Notes: generated by a model from the sequence alone, not told the origin. A stretch of DNA of 64,000 bases from Chrysiogenes arsenatis DSM 11915 (GCF_000469585.1 NZ_AWNK01000006.1:184178-248177), one strand, 5' to 3'; positions 28,467-38,315 are shown, counted from the stretch's first letter. Program-made: numbers and translations.

Positions 28467-31040
28467 TTACCGCTGCTGAAGTAATTGCATCAACCCCTGT
28501 GGCAACTGATTCGCCTGCGCCAGCATCGCTTGTGCCGCCTGACTGAGCATCTGCATAGAGGTGAACTTTGACATCTCCTCCGCCACATCAGTATCGCGGA
28601 TACGAGCTTCTGACGATTGCAGATTTTCTTCAGCCACACTCAAGCTGTTGATGGTGTGGTCAAGGCGGTTGGCAATCGCACCAAGCTTGGAACGCTCTGC
28701 CGAAACAAGGCTGATCGCCTTATCGATACTGGAAATGGCCGACTGAGCTGCCTCTTGCGACACCACCACGACATTCTCCAACCCTAAAGATTTCACATCC
28801 ACCTGCCCGATACTGGCATTCATCGTCTGCCCTTCGTTCGCGCCGATCTGGAAATCCATCGAACTATCAACCAAATGAATGTACATAGAGGTTGGTACAT
28901 TGGCTGAGGTGAACCGAACTTTTGCCGTAGTCGGATCCCACTCACCATTCACGCCAATGCTCCCTTGGAATTTCACGTCAATCCCTTGGATAACGTTTTC
29001 CATCACCCCATCGCCAACCACATCGCTCCCAATCGGGCTTCCTGTATGAGCATCAAACACACTGACTTGGTACACATTTTCTTGAGCTTTTTGCAGGCGC
29101 TGCAGGTTCAAACCGTCAATGACCCGCTGATCCGCAACCAAGCTGATTTCCCCTTGTACACCATTAAGCAAAGAGCGAATCAATAACGTCCCCTCAACTG
29201 CGGCATGGGTATTGGCAATCGCCGACCCTTTTCCGATAAAGTCAACACTGTGCGCATCGGTAGCAGTACTTCCAAGCGTAATGCCAAGACCAGAGACTTT
29301 TGACGTAATTGCCGTTTGAAATTTGATTTCAAGATCGCTCAGCGTGTCATCGGCTTCAAGGTAGATATCAACCGTCTTCCCATTCCCGTACAGGGTTACA
29401 CGCTGTGAAATATCAAAAGCATTCGTACCATCAGGCGTTGTAAACGTCTCGATATCGATCAATTTTGTGTAGCTTGAAGCGATCCCGCCCACACCACGAA
29501 TCTCCATATTCAAATCATTATCCACCATCGTTCCCGCCTGATTCGACTTGAGCGCCAGGGAGATAGAACCAATGGTTAATGAACCGTTACTTTCGTCCAA
29601 TTGCGCCAGATGATAGGTGATCTCTTTGTCGCCAGCCGTGAGCGCCGTGCTCTGCAATCCACCCGCCGTATACGTTACATAGTAGGCACCGCGAATTTCG
29701 CGTGGCGCACCTGTCGCCCCATCGTCAAAGCGCTCGTCAATCTTGATCGCTCCAGCCCCTATCGACATGGTGTCATTCAACGTCTCACCAGCATCAAGGC
29801 TCAATAACACTTTATCACCAGCCTTGATTTGGCTGCCGCTTCCAAAATAGAGGAGATTTTGACCGGCGATGGCCGTGTCAAAAATAGAGTTCACCGCACC
29901 GGAGCCACCTGTGGTAAGCACTTGCCAGCCGGAAACATCGTTTGCAGCAAGGTGTAAGCCACCGTTGGCGCTCATCGTAGCGTCCGCCCACTGACCCGTT
30001 TCGCCTGTTTTCACGTCAATAAAGCGTATACGTGCCGCTCCGGTAACCGCCCCAGCCGTTCCACCTGATGAATTCACCGCAATATCATGCATAAATTCGA
30101 CTTCTAAATATCCGTGTACGCCCGCCACCACGTTGATCCCTGAGCTCAGCACCAGAGAGTTATCTTGCAATACCGCCGTTTGCGACGAAGCCGTGCCACG
30201 GATACTGAAGCTCGACCCAACCTGTTGGTACATCCCCATCACGCCTGCCATGTCAGTGCCTGACGACCAGACTTCGCCCACCGGAACCCCAGAAATCCCC
30301 ATCGTCGCGCCGCTACTTTGGGCGGCCACGTTAATGCGATACGTCCGCTCGTCAATCGATCCAGAGCGAACCCCCTGCGCATCGATGATGGCGGTAATAC
30401 CCGAAGAATTCACCGCACCATTGGCACCACTGACACCCGCTGCGGTCAAAATATCGCCAGCGAAAGCTCCAGCACGCAACGTCATAATGTCAGACTTGAG
30501 CACCTGATTTGCGCCAACCTTGGTTGTCACATCAAGACGGTAGTTGCCACTGATAACGCGATCGCGGACAATCGCTTCGATTTTATCGCTATCAGAAGTT
30601 GACCAGCGTGCCGTAGCATCGCCATTCAAGAGCTTCTTTGTATTGAATTCGGTAGAAGTTGAGATACGGTCGATCTCATTTTTGAGCTGAAGAACTTCTT
30701 TTTGAATCTCTTCGCGGTCGTTAGAAGTGTACGTTCCGTTTGATGCCTGAACCGCAAGTTCACGCATCCGCTGCAAGATAGCGGTCGTTTCGCTGAGGGC
30801 ACCTTCCGCCGTCTGAATCAGCGAAATACCATCTTGAGCGTTGGAAACCGCGCGGGCAATCCCCCGAATCTGTCCGCGCATTTTTTCCGAAATTGCCAAA
30901 CCAGAAGCATCGTCAGATGCCCGGTTGATGCGCATGCCAGAGGAAAGACGTTCGAGAGATTTTGCCAAACTTCCCTGATTCACGCGGAGCGCGTTCTGGG
31001 AATTCATCGAGGCAATGTTGTTATAAATTGAGAGGGACAT
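28467..31040 (-). CDS. fliC: Flagellin, large form
   Basis: An 857-residue filament subunit; common lengths are 270-550. Residues 1 to about 145 ([40 protein letters not shown]) and the last 95 or so ([20 protein letters not shown] onward, ending in LMQLLQQR) are the conserved D0/D1 helices that bind FliS and TLR5. About 610 residues of variable D2/D3-type sequence lie between, rich in Gly, Ala, Ser, Thr and Asp. AAGGAGG precedes the ATG. A sigma-28 type promoter is upstream. No second flagellin gene is in the window. With pseC nearby, glycosylation of the exposed domain is plausible. Confidence 0.95.
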   Translation of the reverse strand: MSLSIYNNIASMNSQNALRVNQGSLAKSLERLSSGMRINRASDDASGLAISEKMRGQIRGIARAVSNAQDGISLIQTAEGALSETTAILQRMRELAVQASNGTYTSNDREEIQKEVLQLKNEIDRISTSTEFNTKKLLNGDATARWSTSDSDKIEAIVRDRVISGNYRLDVTTKVGANQVLKSDIMTLRAGAFAGDILTAAGVSGANGAVNSSGITAIIDAQGVRSGSIDERTYRINVAAQSSGATMGISGVPVGEVWSSGTDMAGVMGMYQQVGSSFSIRGTASSQTAVLQDNSLVLSSGINVVAGVHGYLEVEFMHDIAVNSSGGTAGAVTGAARIRFIDVKTGETGQWADATMSANGGLHLAANDVSGWQVLTTGGSGAVNSIFDTAIAGQNLLYFGSGSQIKAGDKVLLSLDAGETLNDTMSIGAGAIKIDERFDDGATGAPREIRGAYYVTYTAGGLQSTALTAGDKEITYHLAQLDESNGSLTIGSISLALKSNQAGTMVDNDLNMEIRGVGGIASSYTKLIDIETFTTPDGTNAFDISQRVTLYGNGKTVDIYLEADDTLSDLEIKFQTAITSKVSGLGITLGSTATDAHSVDFIGKGSAIANTHAAVEGTLLIRSLLNGVQGEISLVADQRVIDGLNLQRLQKAQENVYQVSVFDAHTGSPIGSDVVGDGVMENVIQGIDVKFQGSIGVNGEWDPTTAKVRFTSANVPTSMYIHLVDSSMDFQIGANEGQTMNASIGQVDVKSLGLENVVVVSQEAAQSAISSIDKAISLVSAERSKLGAIANRLDHTINSLSVAEENLQSSEARIRDTDVAEEMSKFTSMQMLSQAAQAMLAQANQLPQGLMQLLQQR

Positions 31041-31089
31041 CGGGGTATCCTCCTTGAGTTTTCCACTGGCATCCTTGCCGGTGAATTAC

Positions 31090-31116
31090 TTTTCGGATGA
31101 TGTCCGAAATACTTGA
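31090..31116 (-). promoter_or_regulatory. Sigma-28 (FliA) promoter of flagellin gene
   Basis: On the minus strand TCAAGTAT, 11-nt spacer, TCCGAAAA. Six of eight positions match in each half against TAAAGTTT-N11-GCCGATAA, with exact spacing. The leader would be about 40 nt. Its -35 half overlaps the right arm of a long inverted repeat. Confidence 0.7.
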
Positions 31117-31153
31117 GATATTTTTCGGATAGAATCTGAAAAATATCTCAAGT
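31111..31153. repeat. Perfect 16-bp inverted repeat between mcp and fliC
   Basis: ACTTGAGATATTTTTC and GAAAAATATCTCAAGT flank an 11-nt loop. It could be the terminator of the upstream chemoreceptor gene, without a classic trailing T-run, or an operator over the flagellin promoter, whose -35 half it overlaps by 6 nt. Confidence 0.85.
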
Positions 31154-31191
31154 ACACTACCTAAAATAACTTATATCGACAACATCCCTCG

Positions 31192-32862
31192 TCACACATA
31201 CGCACTCGCCAACTGATTACGGCTGTCGATAATAAATGCACAGAGGTTGCGCTGCACTTCCGCCGCTAATCGCGCCAAGTCGTTGGCCGCAAACGCCACC
31301 TCTTCGGAAACTTTCGCCGATTGCTCCGTTGCCGAAGAGATACACTGAATATCGTCGCTGACTTGATCGGAAGCCTTGTGAATTTCTCCCATAGCATTGG
31401 CATTCTGCGCAATCAGTTGATCAAGTGCCAGAATGCTGTTTAATACAACCTGAAATGAATTATTCGTATCACGCGACAGCGAAACGCCCTGCTGCACCTT
31501 ATTGTTGATAACATCCATAGCTTCAGTAACTTGCGTAACGCCACCCTGAATGGTTTTGACAATATCGATAATCTCCGCTGTCGATTGCGCACTCCGTTCC
31601 GAGAGTTTACGCACTTCGTCAGCAACCACAGCAAAGCCACGCCCAGCGTCGCCCGCTCGCGCAGCTTCAATCGCCGCATTGAGTGCCAAGAGATTGGTTT
31701 GATCGGCGATATCGCTGATAACCCGAATCACCTCTTCCACCCGCTTCGTATTCAACACCAACTGTGCGGTGAACTCAGTCGTTGTAACGACCTGCGTCGC
31801 AATCCCTTCCATCTCTTGCGCCGTCTGAGCCACCTTGCCACCACCATCACGCGCCGCATTCAGCGCTTGAACGGCATTGGTGCGCACGCGCTGATTATTT
31901 TCGCCTAACCCACTCACCGTCTGCGACATTTGCAGCGAAGCCGAAGCAATCTGCGATACGCTTTCAGCCTGTAAATTCATGGTTTGCGACATTTGTGAAG
32001 AAGAACTGCTCAGTTGTTCACTCGCCGACGCCACCCCTTCGGTACTCTGCCGCACACCGACAATAATATGTTGAACCTTTTCGATAAACTGGTTTACATA
32101 CCCCGCCACCTGCGCCAGTTCATCTTTGCCGCTCAGTGGAATACGCTTTGTCAGATCACCATCACCCGTAGCTAAATCGCGTGCCAGTGTTGCAATCGTC
32201 GACGTTGAACTGATGATAGTTTTCAAAATAAGCACCATCGGTACACCTGTCAGGAGCAACAGCACCCCGACAATCAGCGCCATCCGCTTCACTTCCGCCC
32301 ATAACAGAGCATTGATGTCGTCAATATACACTCCCGTCCCAATCACCCAACCCCAAGGCTCAAAACCAATTACATACGAAGCCTTTTCCACTGGACGATT
32401 AAAGCCCGGCTTCGGCCAAAAATAGTTCACCAGCCCCTGACCATCGCGACGTACCACTTCAACCATATCCACAAAAAGTTTCTTCCCGTTCGGGTCAGCA
32501 AAGTTACCGAGATCGGTTCCGTCAAGCTTTGGATTCGTCGGATGCATTACCATACGCGGCTGCATATCGTTGACCCAAATATAGTCGTTATCGCCATATC
32601 GCACAGCGCGCAACGCACGCAGCGCGTGATCTTTTGCCTGTTCCACACTGATTTCGCCCGCCTCTGCCTGCTGCCAATAATTCTGCACGACACTGTGTAA
32701 CGCTTGGGCCATTCCCATTACGGCATCGTTTTTAATCGTGTGCATATTGCGATTCAGCGCACTGAGCGAAACAGCCAGTAAGATAAACGTGCCAACCGCT
32801 GCCATACACATAAAAACCAAAAGCCGCCCTTTGATCATCTGTGGAAAAAATGGTAACTGCAT
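31192..32862 (-). CDS. Methyl-accepting chemotaxis protein with Cache sensor domain
   Basis: A 556-residue chemoreceptor: TM1 at about 12-32, a periplasmic single-Cache domain (about 40-190) with [15 protein letters not shown] and [18 protein letters not shown]2 at about 195-215, HAMP, and the cytoplasmic signalling hairpin with the invariant tip [21 protein letters not shown]. The start at 32862 has GGAG 6 nt before it. The Cache domain closely resembles that of the histidine kinase at 45959. There is no CheR-docking pentapeptide at the end. A sigma-54 type promoter lies about 77 nt upstream. Confidence 0.93.
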   Translation of the reverse strand: MQLPFFPQMIKGRLLVFMCMAAVGTFILLAVSLSALNRNMHTIKNDAVMGMAQALHSVVQNYWQQAEAGEISVEQAKDHALRALRAVRYGDNDYIWVNDMQPRMVMHPTNPKLDGTDLGNFADPNGKKLFVDMVEVVRRDGQGLVNYFWPKPGFNRPVEKASYVIGFEPWGWVIGTGVYIDDINALLWAEVKRMALIVGVLLLLTGVPMVLILKTIISSTSTIATLARDLATGDGDLTKRIPLSGKDELAQVAGYVNQFIEKVQHIIVGVRQSTEGVASASEQLSSSSSQMSQTMNLQAESVSQIASASLQMSQTVSGLGENNQRVRTNAVQALNAARDGGGKVAQTAQEMEGIATQVVTTTEFTAQLVLNTKRVEEVIRVISDIADQTNLLALNAAIEAARAGDAGRGFAVVADEVRKLSERSAQSTAEIIDIVKTIQGGVTQVTEAMDVINNKVQQGVSLSRDTNNSFQVVLNSILALDQLIAQNANAMGEIHKASDQVSDDIQCISSATEQSAKVSEEVAFAANDLARLAAEVQRNLCAFIIDSRNQLASAYV

Positions 32863-32938
32863 ACTCTGCTCCTTTTTCGGTAACATGTGAGAGCGTGGTG
32901 ATTGCTGAATGCCGATCACACGACCCTGCACTCTCTAT

Positions 32939-32954
32939 TACAAGGAGCATGCCA
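32939..32954 (-). promoter_or_regulatory. Sigma-54 type promoter of the Cache chemoreceptor
   Basis: On the minus strand TGGCATGCTCCTTGTA. GG and the -12 dinucleotide have exact 10-nt spacing, though the usual -12 GC is GT. The surrounding 26 nt (32930-32955) match the block at 35648-35673 at 25 positions, which supports a functional element. Confidence 0.65.
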
Positions 32955-33087
32955 ACCAGTAACTCTTTTATTAAAAAGCGATTACCACAAAACCACCCCC
33001 AATATTTGATTGACAGCTAGCAAGCAAAATATGGTTACCGGCATCGCATCTCTCTTTTTTATAATGAGTTGAAAGAGCGTCAACGCC

Positions 33088-33123
33088 AAAAGCCCCCGTC
33101 AAGCGTACTTGACGAGGGCTTTT
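33088..33123 (-). terminator. Terminator-like hairpin carrying the GTCAA-N6-TTGAC core
   Basis: AAAAGCCC, C, CGTCAAG, CGTA loop, CTTGACG, A, GGGCTTTT. It lies 33 nt after the stop of the chemoreceptor gene at 33157 and reads as a terminator on either strand. Its core CGTCAAGCGTACTTGACG (33097-33114) recurs at 35813-35830 and 36841-36858. Confidence 0.75.
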
Positions 33124-33156
33124 GCGAATGCGAGAATCGCGCGCTTACCGTTCGGA

Positions 33157-34791
33157 TTATCTTCTGGCAACCATTGCAGGCGATGATACCTGAAAGAATG
33201 AGACACTTTGTTGAACATCGGACGCCAGTGCGGCTAGGTCACTTGAGGCACGGGAAACCTCTTCCGAGGAACGCGCAGTCTGTTCTGACGCCGAAGCTAT
33301 CGCTTGAATATCTTCCGTAATCTGATCTGCGGTAACCGACATCTCTTCAACGGAAGCCGCATTCTGTATGATCAACTCTTGCAGCGTTTCCATGCCACCA
33401 ATGATTTCGGCAAAAGCCGCATCAGTTTCCTGCGCTAACACATTCCCATTTTGCGCTTTCGTGTTGACCAAATCCATCGAACTGACCACTTGGTCAACCC
33501 CACCTTGCATACTGACAACAATGGTATTGATTTCGCTGGTCGACTGCGCACTTCGCTCTGCCAGCTTACGCACTTCATCCGCAACCACCGCAAACCCTCG
33601 CCCGGCGTCTCCGGCACGCGCGGCTTCTATCGCCGCATTCAGCGCCAGCAGGTTTGTCTGCTCCGCAATGTCGTCAATCATACGGATGACTTCCTGCACC
33701 CGACCCGCTTTTTCTTCTAGTGAACGGGCATAATTTGACGCTTCCGCCACTTGTTGCGCGATGGAAATCATCTCTTTGGCCGACAATTTTACTTTCTGTC
33801 CCCCTTCGCGCGATAATTCAAGCGCCTCTACCGTGCTCTGCTGAATAGTATTCATATTGCCAGCAATGGCGCTTGATGTTTGCGCCATTTCCGTCGACGC
33901 GGAAGCGATTTGCGAAACCCGCTCGGCCTGTAAACTCATGCCAGAACTCATCTGCACCGAAGCGCTGCTTAACTCTTCGCTCGCAGATGCCACGCCCGTA
34001 GCCGTTTCATGAATTTGCTCCACGGTAGCGCGCAAACTTTCCACCATGCGATTCAACGCTAAGACCAGCAAACCAACCTCGTCGCGCTGTTTCACCGGAA
34101 GTGTCCGCGTCAGATCGCCCTGCGAAACGGCTGTGGCAAAATCTACCGAGTGATTTAATGGCCCGACAATCGTGCGAGTAATAAACCCCGCAATGAGCAC
34201 ACCAACAACAATCGCACCAAGTAACAATCCTATGGTTAACCATAAGTTGCGCTCATAACGACTCTGCGCACTTTCATACTCCACGCGCGCCACATTGAGT
34301 TGCACCTCGATAAGTTCGGCAAATTTATCCGTCAAGGGTTCTACCACTTGATAGAGTTCATCGTTGGCAAATGCCGCCAGTGCGCGCCCATCGCTATCAT
34401 AAAGAATTTTTTTCAATTTTTGGATGCTTGCCTCAGCGCGAGGCATCAAGGGACGGATCTGATCGATCAGCCGTGTTTCTTCTGCCACTAACTCCGTCGC
34501 TAAATAGCCACTCCACAACTTCGCAATCGCCTCTTCCGCATTTTCCACTAACTTTAATGCCGCGGCCATGGAGATATTGGCATTACGTGATTTATGGGTC
34601 GCATCGACAATATTGATCGCATACAGATCAGAAATCTGCTTTAAATCGCGCAGAGGAACAACGCGGTCGTGATACACGGTGTGTAATCCATCCTGACTCT
34701 CTTTCATGCTGGAAAGCCCAATTCCACCAACGACCACTAAAAAAACTACAAACGAAAATACCAAAACCATCTGCCTGTGCACGACTCGCAT
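33157..34791 (-). CDS. Methyl-accepting chemotaxis protein with four-helix-bundle sensor
   Basis: A 544-residue chemoreceptor: TM1 at about 8-28, an all-helical periplasmic domain (about 30-185; [20 protein letters not shown]) of the 4HB_MCP type, TM2 at about 187-207, HAMP, and a signalling domain with [21 protein letters not shown]. The cytoplasmic half is almost the same as that of the receptor at 43913, so these two are recent paralogues with exchanged sensors. It lies 28 nt after the HD-GYP gene and is probably in its operon. GGGGGG precedes the ATG. Confidence 0.93.
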   Translation of the reverse strand: MRVVHRQMVLVFSFVVFLVVVGGIGLSSMKESQDGLHTVYHDRVVPLRDLKQISDLYAINIVDATHKSRNANISMAAALKLVENAEEAIAKLWSGYLATELVAEETRLIDQIRPLMPRAEASIQKLKKILYDSDGRALAAFANDELYQVVEPLTDKFAELIEVQLNVARVEYESAQSRYERNLWLTIGLLLGAIVVGVLIAGFITRTIVGPLNHSVDFATAVSQGDLTRTLPVKQRDEVGLLVLALNRMVESLRATVEQIHETATGVASASEELSSASVQMSSGMSLQAERVSQIASASTEMAQTSSAIAGNMNTIQQSTVEALELSREGGQKVKLSAKEMISIAQQVAEASNYARSLEEKAGRVQEVIRMIDDIAEQTNLLALNAAIEAARAGDAGRGFAVVADEVRKLAERSAQSTSEINTIVVSMQGGVDQVVSSMDLVNTKAQNGNVLAQETDAAFAEIIGGMETLQELIIQNAASVEEMSVTADQITEDIQAIASASEQTARSSEEVSRASSDLAALASDVQQSVSFFQVSSPAMVARR

Positions 34792-34819
34792 AGAACCCCC
34801 CTACCCACATCTTCTCCAC

Positions 34820-35485
34820 TCATACCGCCCATAGGTCACGCGCGGGTGCGTCATCTAACTCACGACGAACCGACCACATATCTTCCTCGCAGTGGTAAAA
34901 TGCTGACACGACTGAAGGGTCAAACTGCCGCCCCATTTCGGCGGCGATAATCGTACGACACTGCGCTGGTTGATACTCATCCTTATAGCAACGTTTACTA
35001 CTGAGCGCATCAAAAACATCCGCTAACGCTACAATTCTGGCTGCAAAGGGTATCGATCCCCCACGAATCCCGTGTGGATAGCCAAGCGAATCATACCGCT
35101 CGTGATGATAAATCACGATATCGCGCGCCATATTAAATGCCTCGTGATCAACAAATTGATCGACCATATTTTCCAGCATATCGGCACCCAGCGTAGTATG
35201 CGTCTGAATTTGACGAAATTCATCCCGACTCAGCTTCCCCGGCTTCGTGAGAATTTCCGGCGAAATAGCGAGCTTCCCGATATCGTGAATGGCGGCAAGT
35301 GGAACAATATAGTTCCGCAACTGCGTGGTAACTTCGGGATGCCCCATCTCCCACAATTGCTCCGTCAGTATTCCGGCGTAATGTTGAACGCGGCGCACAT
35401 GTTCTTGCGTTTCGGTGCAATAGCCAATCGCCAGTGCATTCAATCCATTGCGCTTCGCTTTATTCGTAAACGGTGACGTAACCAT
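34820..35485 (-). CDS. HD-GYP domain cyclic-di-GMP phosphodiesterase
   Basis: A 221-residue protein that is little more than an HD-GYP domain: HVRRVQHYAG, the metal pair in AAIHDIGKLAISPEIL, KPGKLSRDEFRQIQTHT, YHHERYDSLGYPHGI with the GYP motif, and ALADVFDALSS. It should hydrolyse c-di-GMP to GMP. It has no receiver or membrane segment. The start at 35485 has GGAGGGGGG before it; a longer frame upstream is rejected because it runs through the promoter region. It is followed by a chemoreceptor, which suggests that c-di-GMP removal and taxis are expressed together. Confidence 0.9.
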   Translation of the reverse strand: MVTSPFTNKAKRNGLNALAIGYCTETQEHVRRVQHYAGILTEQLWEMGHPEVTTQLRNYIVPLAAIHDIGKLAISPEILTKPGKLSRDEFRQIQTHTTLGADMLENMVDQFVDHEAFNMARDIVIYHHERYDSLGYPHGIRGGSIPFAARIVALADVFDALSSKRCYKDEYQPAQCRTIIAAEMGRQFDPSVVSAFYHCEEDMWSVRRELDDAPARDLWAV

Positions 35486-35656
35486 ACTATCCCCCCTCCG
35501 CCCTCCTAAATGACGATTATACCTTCTGCGTACACGTGTTGACTGCTCTTTGTTCGCTCCCAAAGACACTATACTGAGTGTCGCATCGGCTTGACTGGTT
35601 GCTGTGCACATAAAGCACCTCTCCAAACTGGAAGTAATTCCTATGCGACTCTCTAT

Positions 35657-35672
35657 TACAAGGAGCGTGCCA
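35657..35672 (-). promoter_or_regulatory. Sigma-54 type promoter of the HD-GYP and chemoreceptor operon
   Basis: On the minus strand TGGCACGCTCCTTGTA: an exact TGGCACG-N4-TTG with the -12 C changed to T. It begins an untranslated leader of about 160 nt. It shares 25 of 26 nt with the promoter at 32939. Confidence 0.72.
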
Positions 35673-35727
35673 AACCGTAAACCACTCATTTTTAATACCT
35701 TACGCGAACAAAATGCCTCTCGAACGG

Positions 35728-35749
35728 TTGACCAATGCCAATTGACCAA
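35728..35749. repeat. Two direct TTGACCAA half-sites
   Basis: TTGACCAA occurs at 35728-35735 and again at 35742-35749, 14 nt apart, about 80-105 nt upstream of the expected sigma-54 start site. The half-site is the same as in the neighbouring dyads, so this may be part of an activator-binding region. Confidence 0.45.
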
Positions 35750-35803
35750 AAGCGCATTGCGACATAAGTCGTTTTTTCATAGTCACTTTCATGCGACCAA
35801 CAG

Positions 35804-35833
35804 AAAAAGACCCGTCAACATAGATTGACGGGT
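35804..35833 (-). terminator. Terminator of the kinase-like gene, with GTCAA-N6-TTGAC core
   Basis: On the minus strand ACCCGTCAA, 6-nt loop, TTGACGGGT, then CTTTTTC. It lies 30 nt after the stop at 35863. The core (35813-35830) is the same type as at 33097 and 36841, and it is also about 176 nt upstream of the next sigma-54 start. Confidence 0.8.
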
Positions 35834-35862
35834 GGTATAGTGATCGCATGTGGCACTTCTCT

Positions 35863-36621
35863 TTACGCGGGTTGCTGCATGCAAAAGAGCGGTACTATCA
35901 TTACTAACGAAAGCGTGGCACCGATCGCGTCATACGTATAACTCAATTCCGCACCTTCTATGGCCTGGCGTAGTAAACCGCGCAGGAGCCGTGCGCGGGA
36001 ATCAGATTCATCAATCACAACCGAGTGGGCAAGTATCTCAACCCGTATGGCATCAGGCTGTGATGCTAAGCGAAAGCATAGCATTGGCACCACATCGGGC
36101 TGGCGATCCTTTACCGCAGCCACCATACGGTTCAACCATGCCAAAATGCCCAGTGCGGCATGAAACAGCTTGGCGGAATCGGCAAGCACATAGTTTTTCC
36201 GTGCAAGCAGGGCACACGCCTCATTGTGCGACGCTCTCATGTGCCGCGAAATATTCAGCCGCTCTGCCACCGCAACTGGTTTACCGCAGAGCTCCAGCAC
36301 AATATTATTGTGCCGCAACAGAGCAGCAGAGGCATCAAGCACCATCTCAATAACACTATTCAGGTCAACCGGTTCGGGATCTCTGCCAAGCGCAAAGGTA
36401 TGCTGAATGGTATCAAGACACTGCAAAATTTCCTGAATCCCCTCACTGGCTTTTTTCGGCCATAATCCAGCGGATTCATTTGCCTGAAATGTGTTATCAA
36501 GCGCCAAGGCAACAATATTGGACGGCTGGCGCAATCGTTGCAGCAGCAACGCCATAACGTCGTGTTGGTGGCGTTGCAGCTCTTCAATCGAAAACAACGC
36601 TGTATAATGTGGTGCCAACAT
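35863..36621 (-). CDS. Histidine-kinase-like protein without catalytic boxes
   Basis: A 252-residue soluble protein. The segment VDLNSVIEMVLDASAALLRHNNIVLEL resembles the end of a kinase dimerisation region, and the last 100 residues resemble a decayed ATPase fold. I find no H-box histidine in context, no N-box, and no DxGxG or GxG loops. It could be a kinase-derived adaptor, an anti-kinase or a decaying gene, yet it has GGGAGG 6 nt before its ATG and its own consensus sigma-54 promoter, which favour function. It lies between the sigma-54 activator and HD-GYP genes. Confidence 0.6.
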   Translation of the reverse strand: MLAPHYTALFSIEELQRHQHDVMALLLQRLRQPSNIVALALDNTFQANESAGLWPKKASEGIQEILQCLDTIQHTFALGRDPEPVDLNSVIEMVLDASAALLRHNNIVLELCGKPVAVAERLNISRHMRASHNEACALLARKNYVLADSAKLFHAALGILAWLNRMVAAVKDRQPDVVPMLCFRLASQPDAIRVEILAHSVVIDESDSRARLLRGLLRQAIEGAELSYTYDAIGATLSLVMIVPLFCMQQPA

Positions 36622-36675
36622 GGCATGCCTCCCGTTGCAACGTAGGGGAGTGAGTTCCCGAAACGCGCATCAGAA

Positions 36676-36691
36676 GTGCAAAGAGACTGCC
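36676..36691 (-). promoter_or_regulatory. Sigma-54 promoter of the kinase-like gene
   Basis: On the minus strand TGGCAGTCTCTTTGCA, with GG-N10-GC exact and TTGCA intact. The start site would be near 36665, giving a leader of about 45 nt. Confidence 0.8.
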
Positions 36692-36738
36692 ATCAATGTT
36701 TCTTTGTTTACTAATAGTTACAAAAAGACAAACGTTCA

Positions 36739-36764
36739 TCGGGGTCAACCTATATTGACCCCGA
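36739..36764. promoter_or_regulatory. Perfect 10-bp-arm dyad, candidate activator site
   Basis: TCGGGGTCAA and TTGACCCCGA flank CCTATA. Its centre is about 85 nt upstream of the predicted sigma-54 start near 36665, a usual enhancer position. No T-run follows on the minus strand, so a terminator role is less likely. Confidence 0.6.
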
Positions 36765-36824
36765 CACGAAAAAAACAACATCAGAAATGGTTACTTAACG
36801 ATAAAAAAACGACTTACAACGATA

Positions 36825-36858
36825 ATCAACCATCATTGACCGTCAATCAGCGTTGACG
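36825..36858. promoter_or_regulatory. Two abutting dyads of the GTCAA-N6-TTGAC type
   Basis: ATCAACCATCATTGAC (36825-36840, imperfect) and CGTCAATCAGCGTTGACG (36841-36858, perfect) abut each other and overlap the stop codon of the response regulator gene. They sit 167-185 nt upstream of the sigma-54 start near 36665. Confidence 0.55.
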
Positions 36859-38273
36859 CTCCCATTTCCTTTTTTCAACTTCTGACTGAGCGCCTGTTTC
36901 GATATTCCCAGCAATGAAGCGGCTTTGCTCTGCACACCATCCGTAAGTGTCAACGCTGCGCTGACCGCAAAATCCTCAACCTCCTTCAGGGTGGGAAAAT
37001 ACCCGAAAACGCCGCTTAACACACAGCCATTCCCCGCACCGCCAACCGGCTCACCTTCTAACGACGAGTGCAGCTCGGAATGCTCACGAATATTCGCTGC
37101 CATGTGCACCAGCTCCAGCCGCTCACCACACCGCGCAACAGCATCAAAAACCAACGTCTCTAACTCGCGCACGTTTCCCGGAAAGGCGTAACTGCGCAAA
37201 AACGAAACCAACTCAGGAGCAATCGTTGGCGCGGGGCGTTGATAACTTTCCGCTGTCCGCTCAACAAAATGGTTCAGCAACAGTGGGATATCTTCTGGAC
37301 GGTCACGCAACGGTGGTATAATGACAGAGTGCGTCCGAATCCGGTACAACAAGTCCTTCCGGAAAACCCCTTCCGTCGTCGCTTCAATTAAATCACGATT
37401 GGTTGCCAAAACAACGCGGGCATTGGTCGAACGCAACGAATCAGAACCCACCGGGTAGTAGCGACGATCCTGCAAGAGGCGCAGTAACTTCACCTGACTT
37501 GCCTCGCTCAGCTCTCCGATTTCATCCAGAAAAAGGGTTCCATTTTCGGCTTGTGCAATCAACCCTTCACGCGACCGTTCTGCGCCAGTAAAGGCCCCTT
37601 TCACATGACCAAATAGCGTGTCCGAAAACATCGTGTCATCTAGCCCCGCAATATTGACCGCCACAAACTGACCCGTCCGGCCAGACGCACAGTGCACGGC
37701 TTCCGCAAAAAGCTCTTTGCCCGTTCCGGTCTCCCCGTTAATCAATACTGGTTGAGGCGAACAGGAAATCGCTTCGATATAGCGGAACAACGCGTGCATC
37801 CGGCTACTCTGCGACACGATGCGCGAAAATGCTTTATTATGCTGAACTTGCGAGTTATCCAGCACCATATGCTGCAAAGAGCGCAACTGACCGCGCAAGC
37901 CGCTCACTTCAATCGCCTTCTCCACCGTCGCCAAGAGCCGTTTTTTATCTACCGGCTTGACAAGATAATCGAACGCACCACTCTTCATGCAGCCGAGCGC
38001 CGTATCGACATCATTGACCGCCGTCATCATCACCATAACCGTATCCGGCATCGCTAAACTCAGCTCGCCCAACAGCTCCTGCCCACTCATATGCGGCATG
38101 ATCAGATCAATAATCGCGACCTGCGAACGATGTTTTTGCGCAGCTGCCACTGCCAGTCTCGGATCAGAGACCAGTTGCAGATTGCGAAAACCGGCCGAAT
38201 AGAGCGCTGCTTTCGTAGAAAAAAGACTATCTTCTTCATCGTCAACAACAAGAATCGCAATATCCTGTTCCAT
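36843..38273 (-). CDS. NtrC-family sigma-54 activator response regulator
   Basis: A 476-residue regulator in three parts. The receiver (1-125) has the Asp11-Asp12 pair, phosphoacceptor Asp56 in IIDLIMP, and Lys in YLVKPVD. The AAA+ domain (about 145-370) has Walker A GETGTGKE, the sigma-54-contacting loop GAFTGA, Walker B GTLFLDEIGELS and the arginine finger region. The C-terminal Fis-type helix-turn-helix is near 440-470 (AASLLGISKQALSQKLKK). It should remodel sigma-54 polymerase when phosphorylated by the kinase gene upstream, 42 nt away. GAAGGAGGGG precedes the ATG. Sigma-54 promoters and dyads nearby are its likely targets. Confidence 0.95.
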   Translation of the reverse strand: MEQDIAILVVDDEEDSLFSTKAALYSAGFRNLQLVSDPRLAVAAAQKHRSQVAIIDLIMPHMSGQELLGELSLAMPDTVMVMMTAVNDVDTALGCMKSGAFDYLVKPVDKKRLLATVEKAIEVSGLRGQLRSLQHMVLDNSQVQHNKAFSRIVSQSSRMHALFRYIEAISCSPQPVLINGETGTGKELFAEAVHCASGRTGQFVAVNIAGLDDTMFSDTLFGHVKGAFTGAERSREGLIAQAENGTLFLDEIGELSEASQVKLLRLLQDRRYYPVGSDSLRSTNARVVLATNRDLIEATTEGVFRKDLLYRIRTHSVIIPPLRDRPEDIPLLLNHFVERTAESYQRPAPTIAPELVSFLRSYAFPGNVRELETLVFDAVARCGERLELVHMAANIREHSELHSSLEGEPVGGAGNGCVLSGVFGYFPTLKEVEDFAVSAALTLTDGVQSKAASLLGISKQALSQKLKKGNGSVNAD

Positions 38274-38315
38274 ACTGCCCCTCCTTCATCAATCAAATTC
38301 ATGGAAACCTATTCC

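Noticed and set aside
35486-35749. N-terminal extension of the HD-GYP protein by 88 residues
   Set aside because: The extension is cysteine and arginine rich without domain likeness, runs through the promoter region, and GGAGGGGGG sits right before the ATG at 35485.
33097-36858. GTCAA-N6-TTGAC dyads as MerR operators
   Set aside because: The half-sites have opposite order to the TTGAC-N6-GTCAA palindromes at 47911 and 61323, so different proteins are expected.
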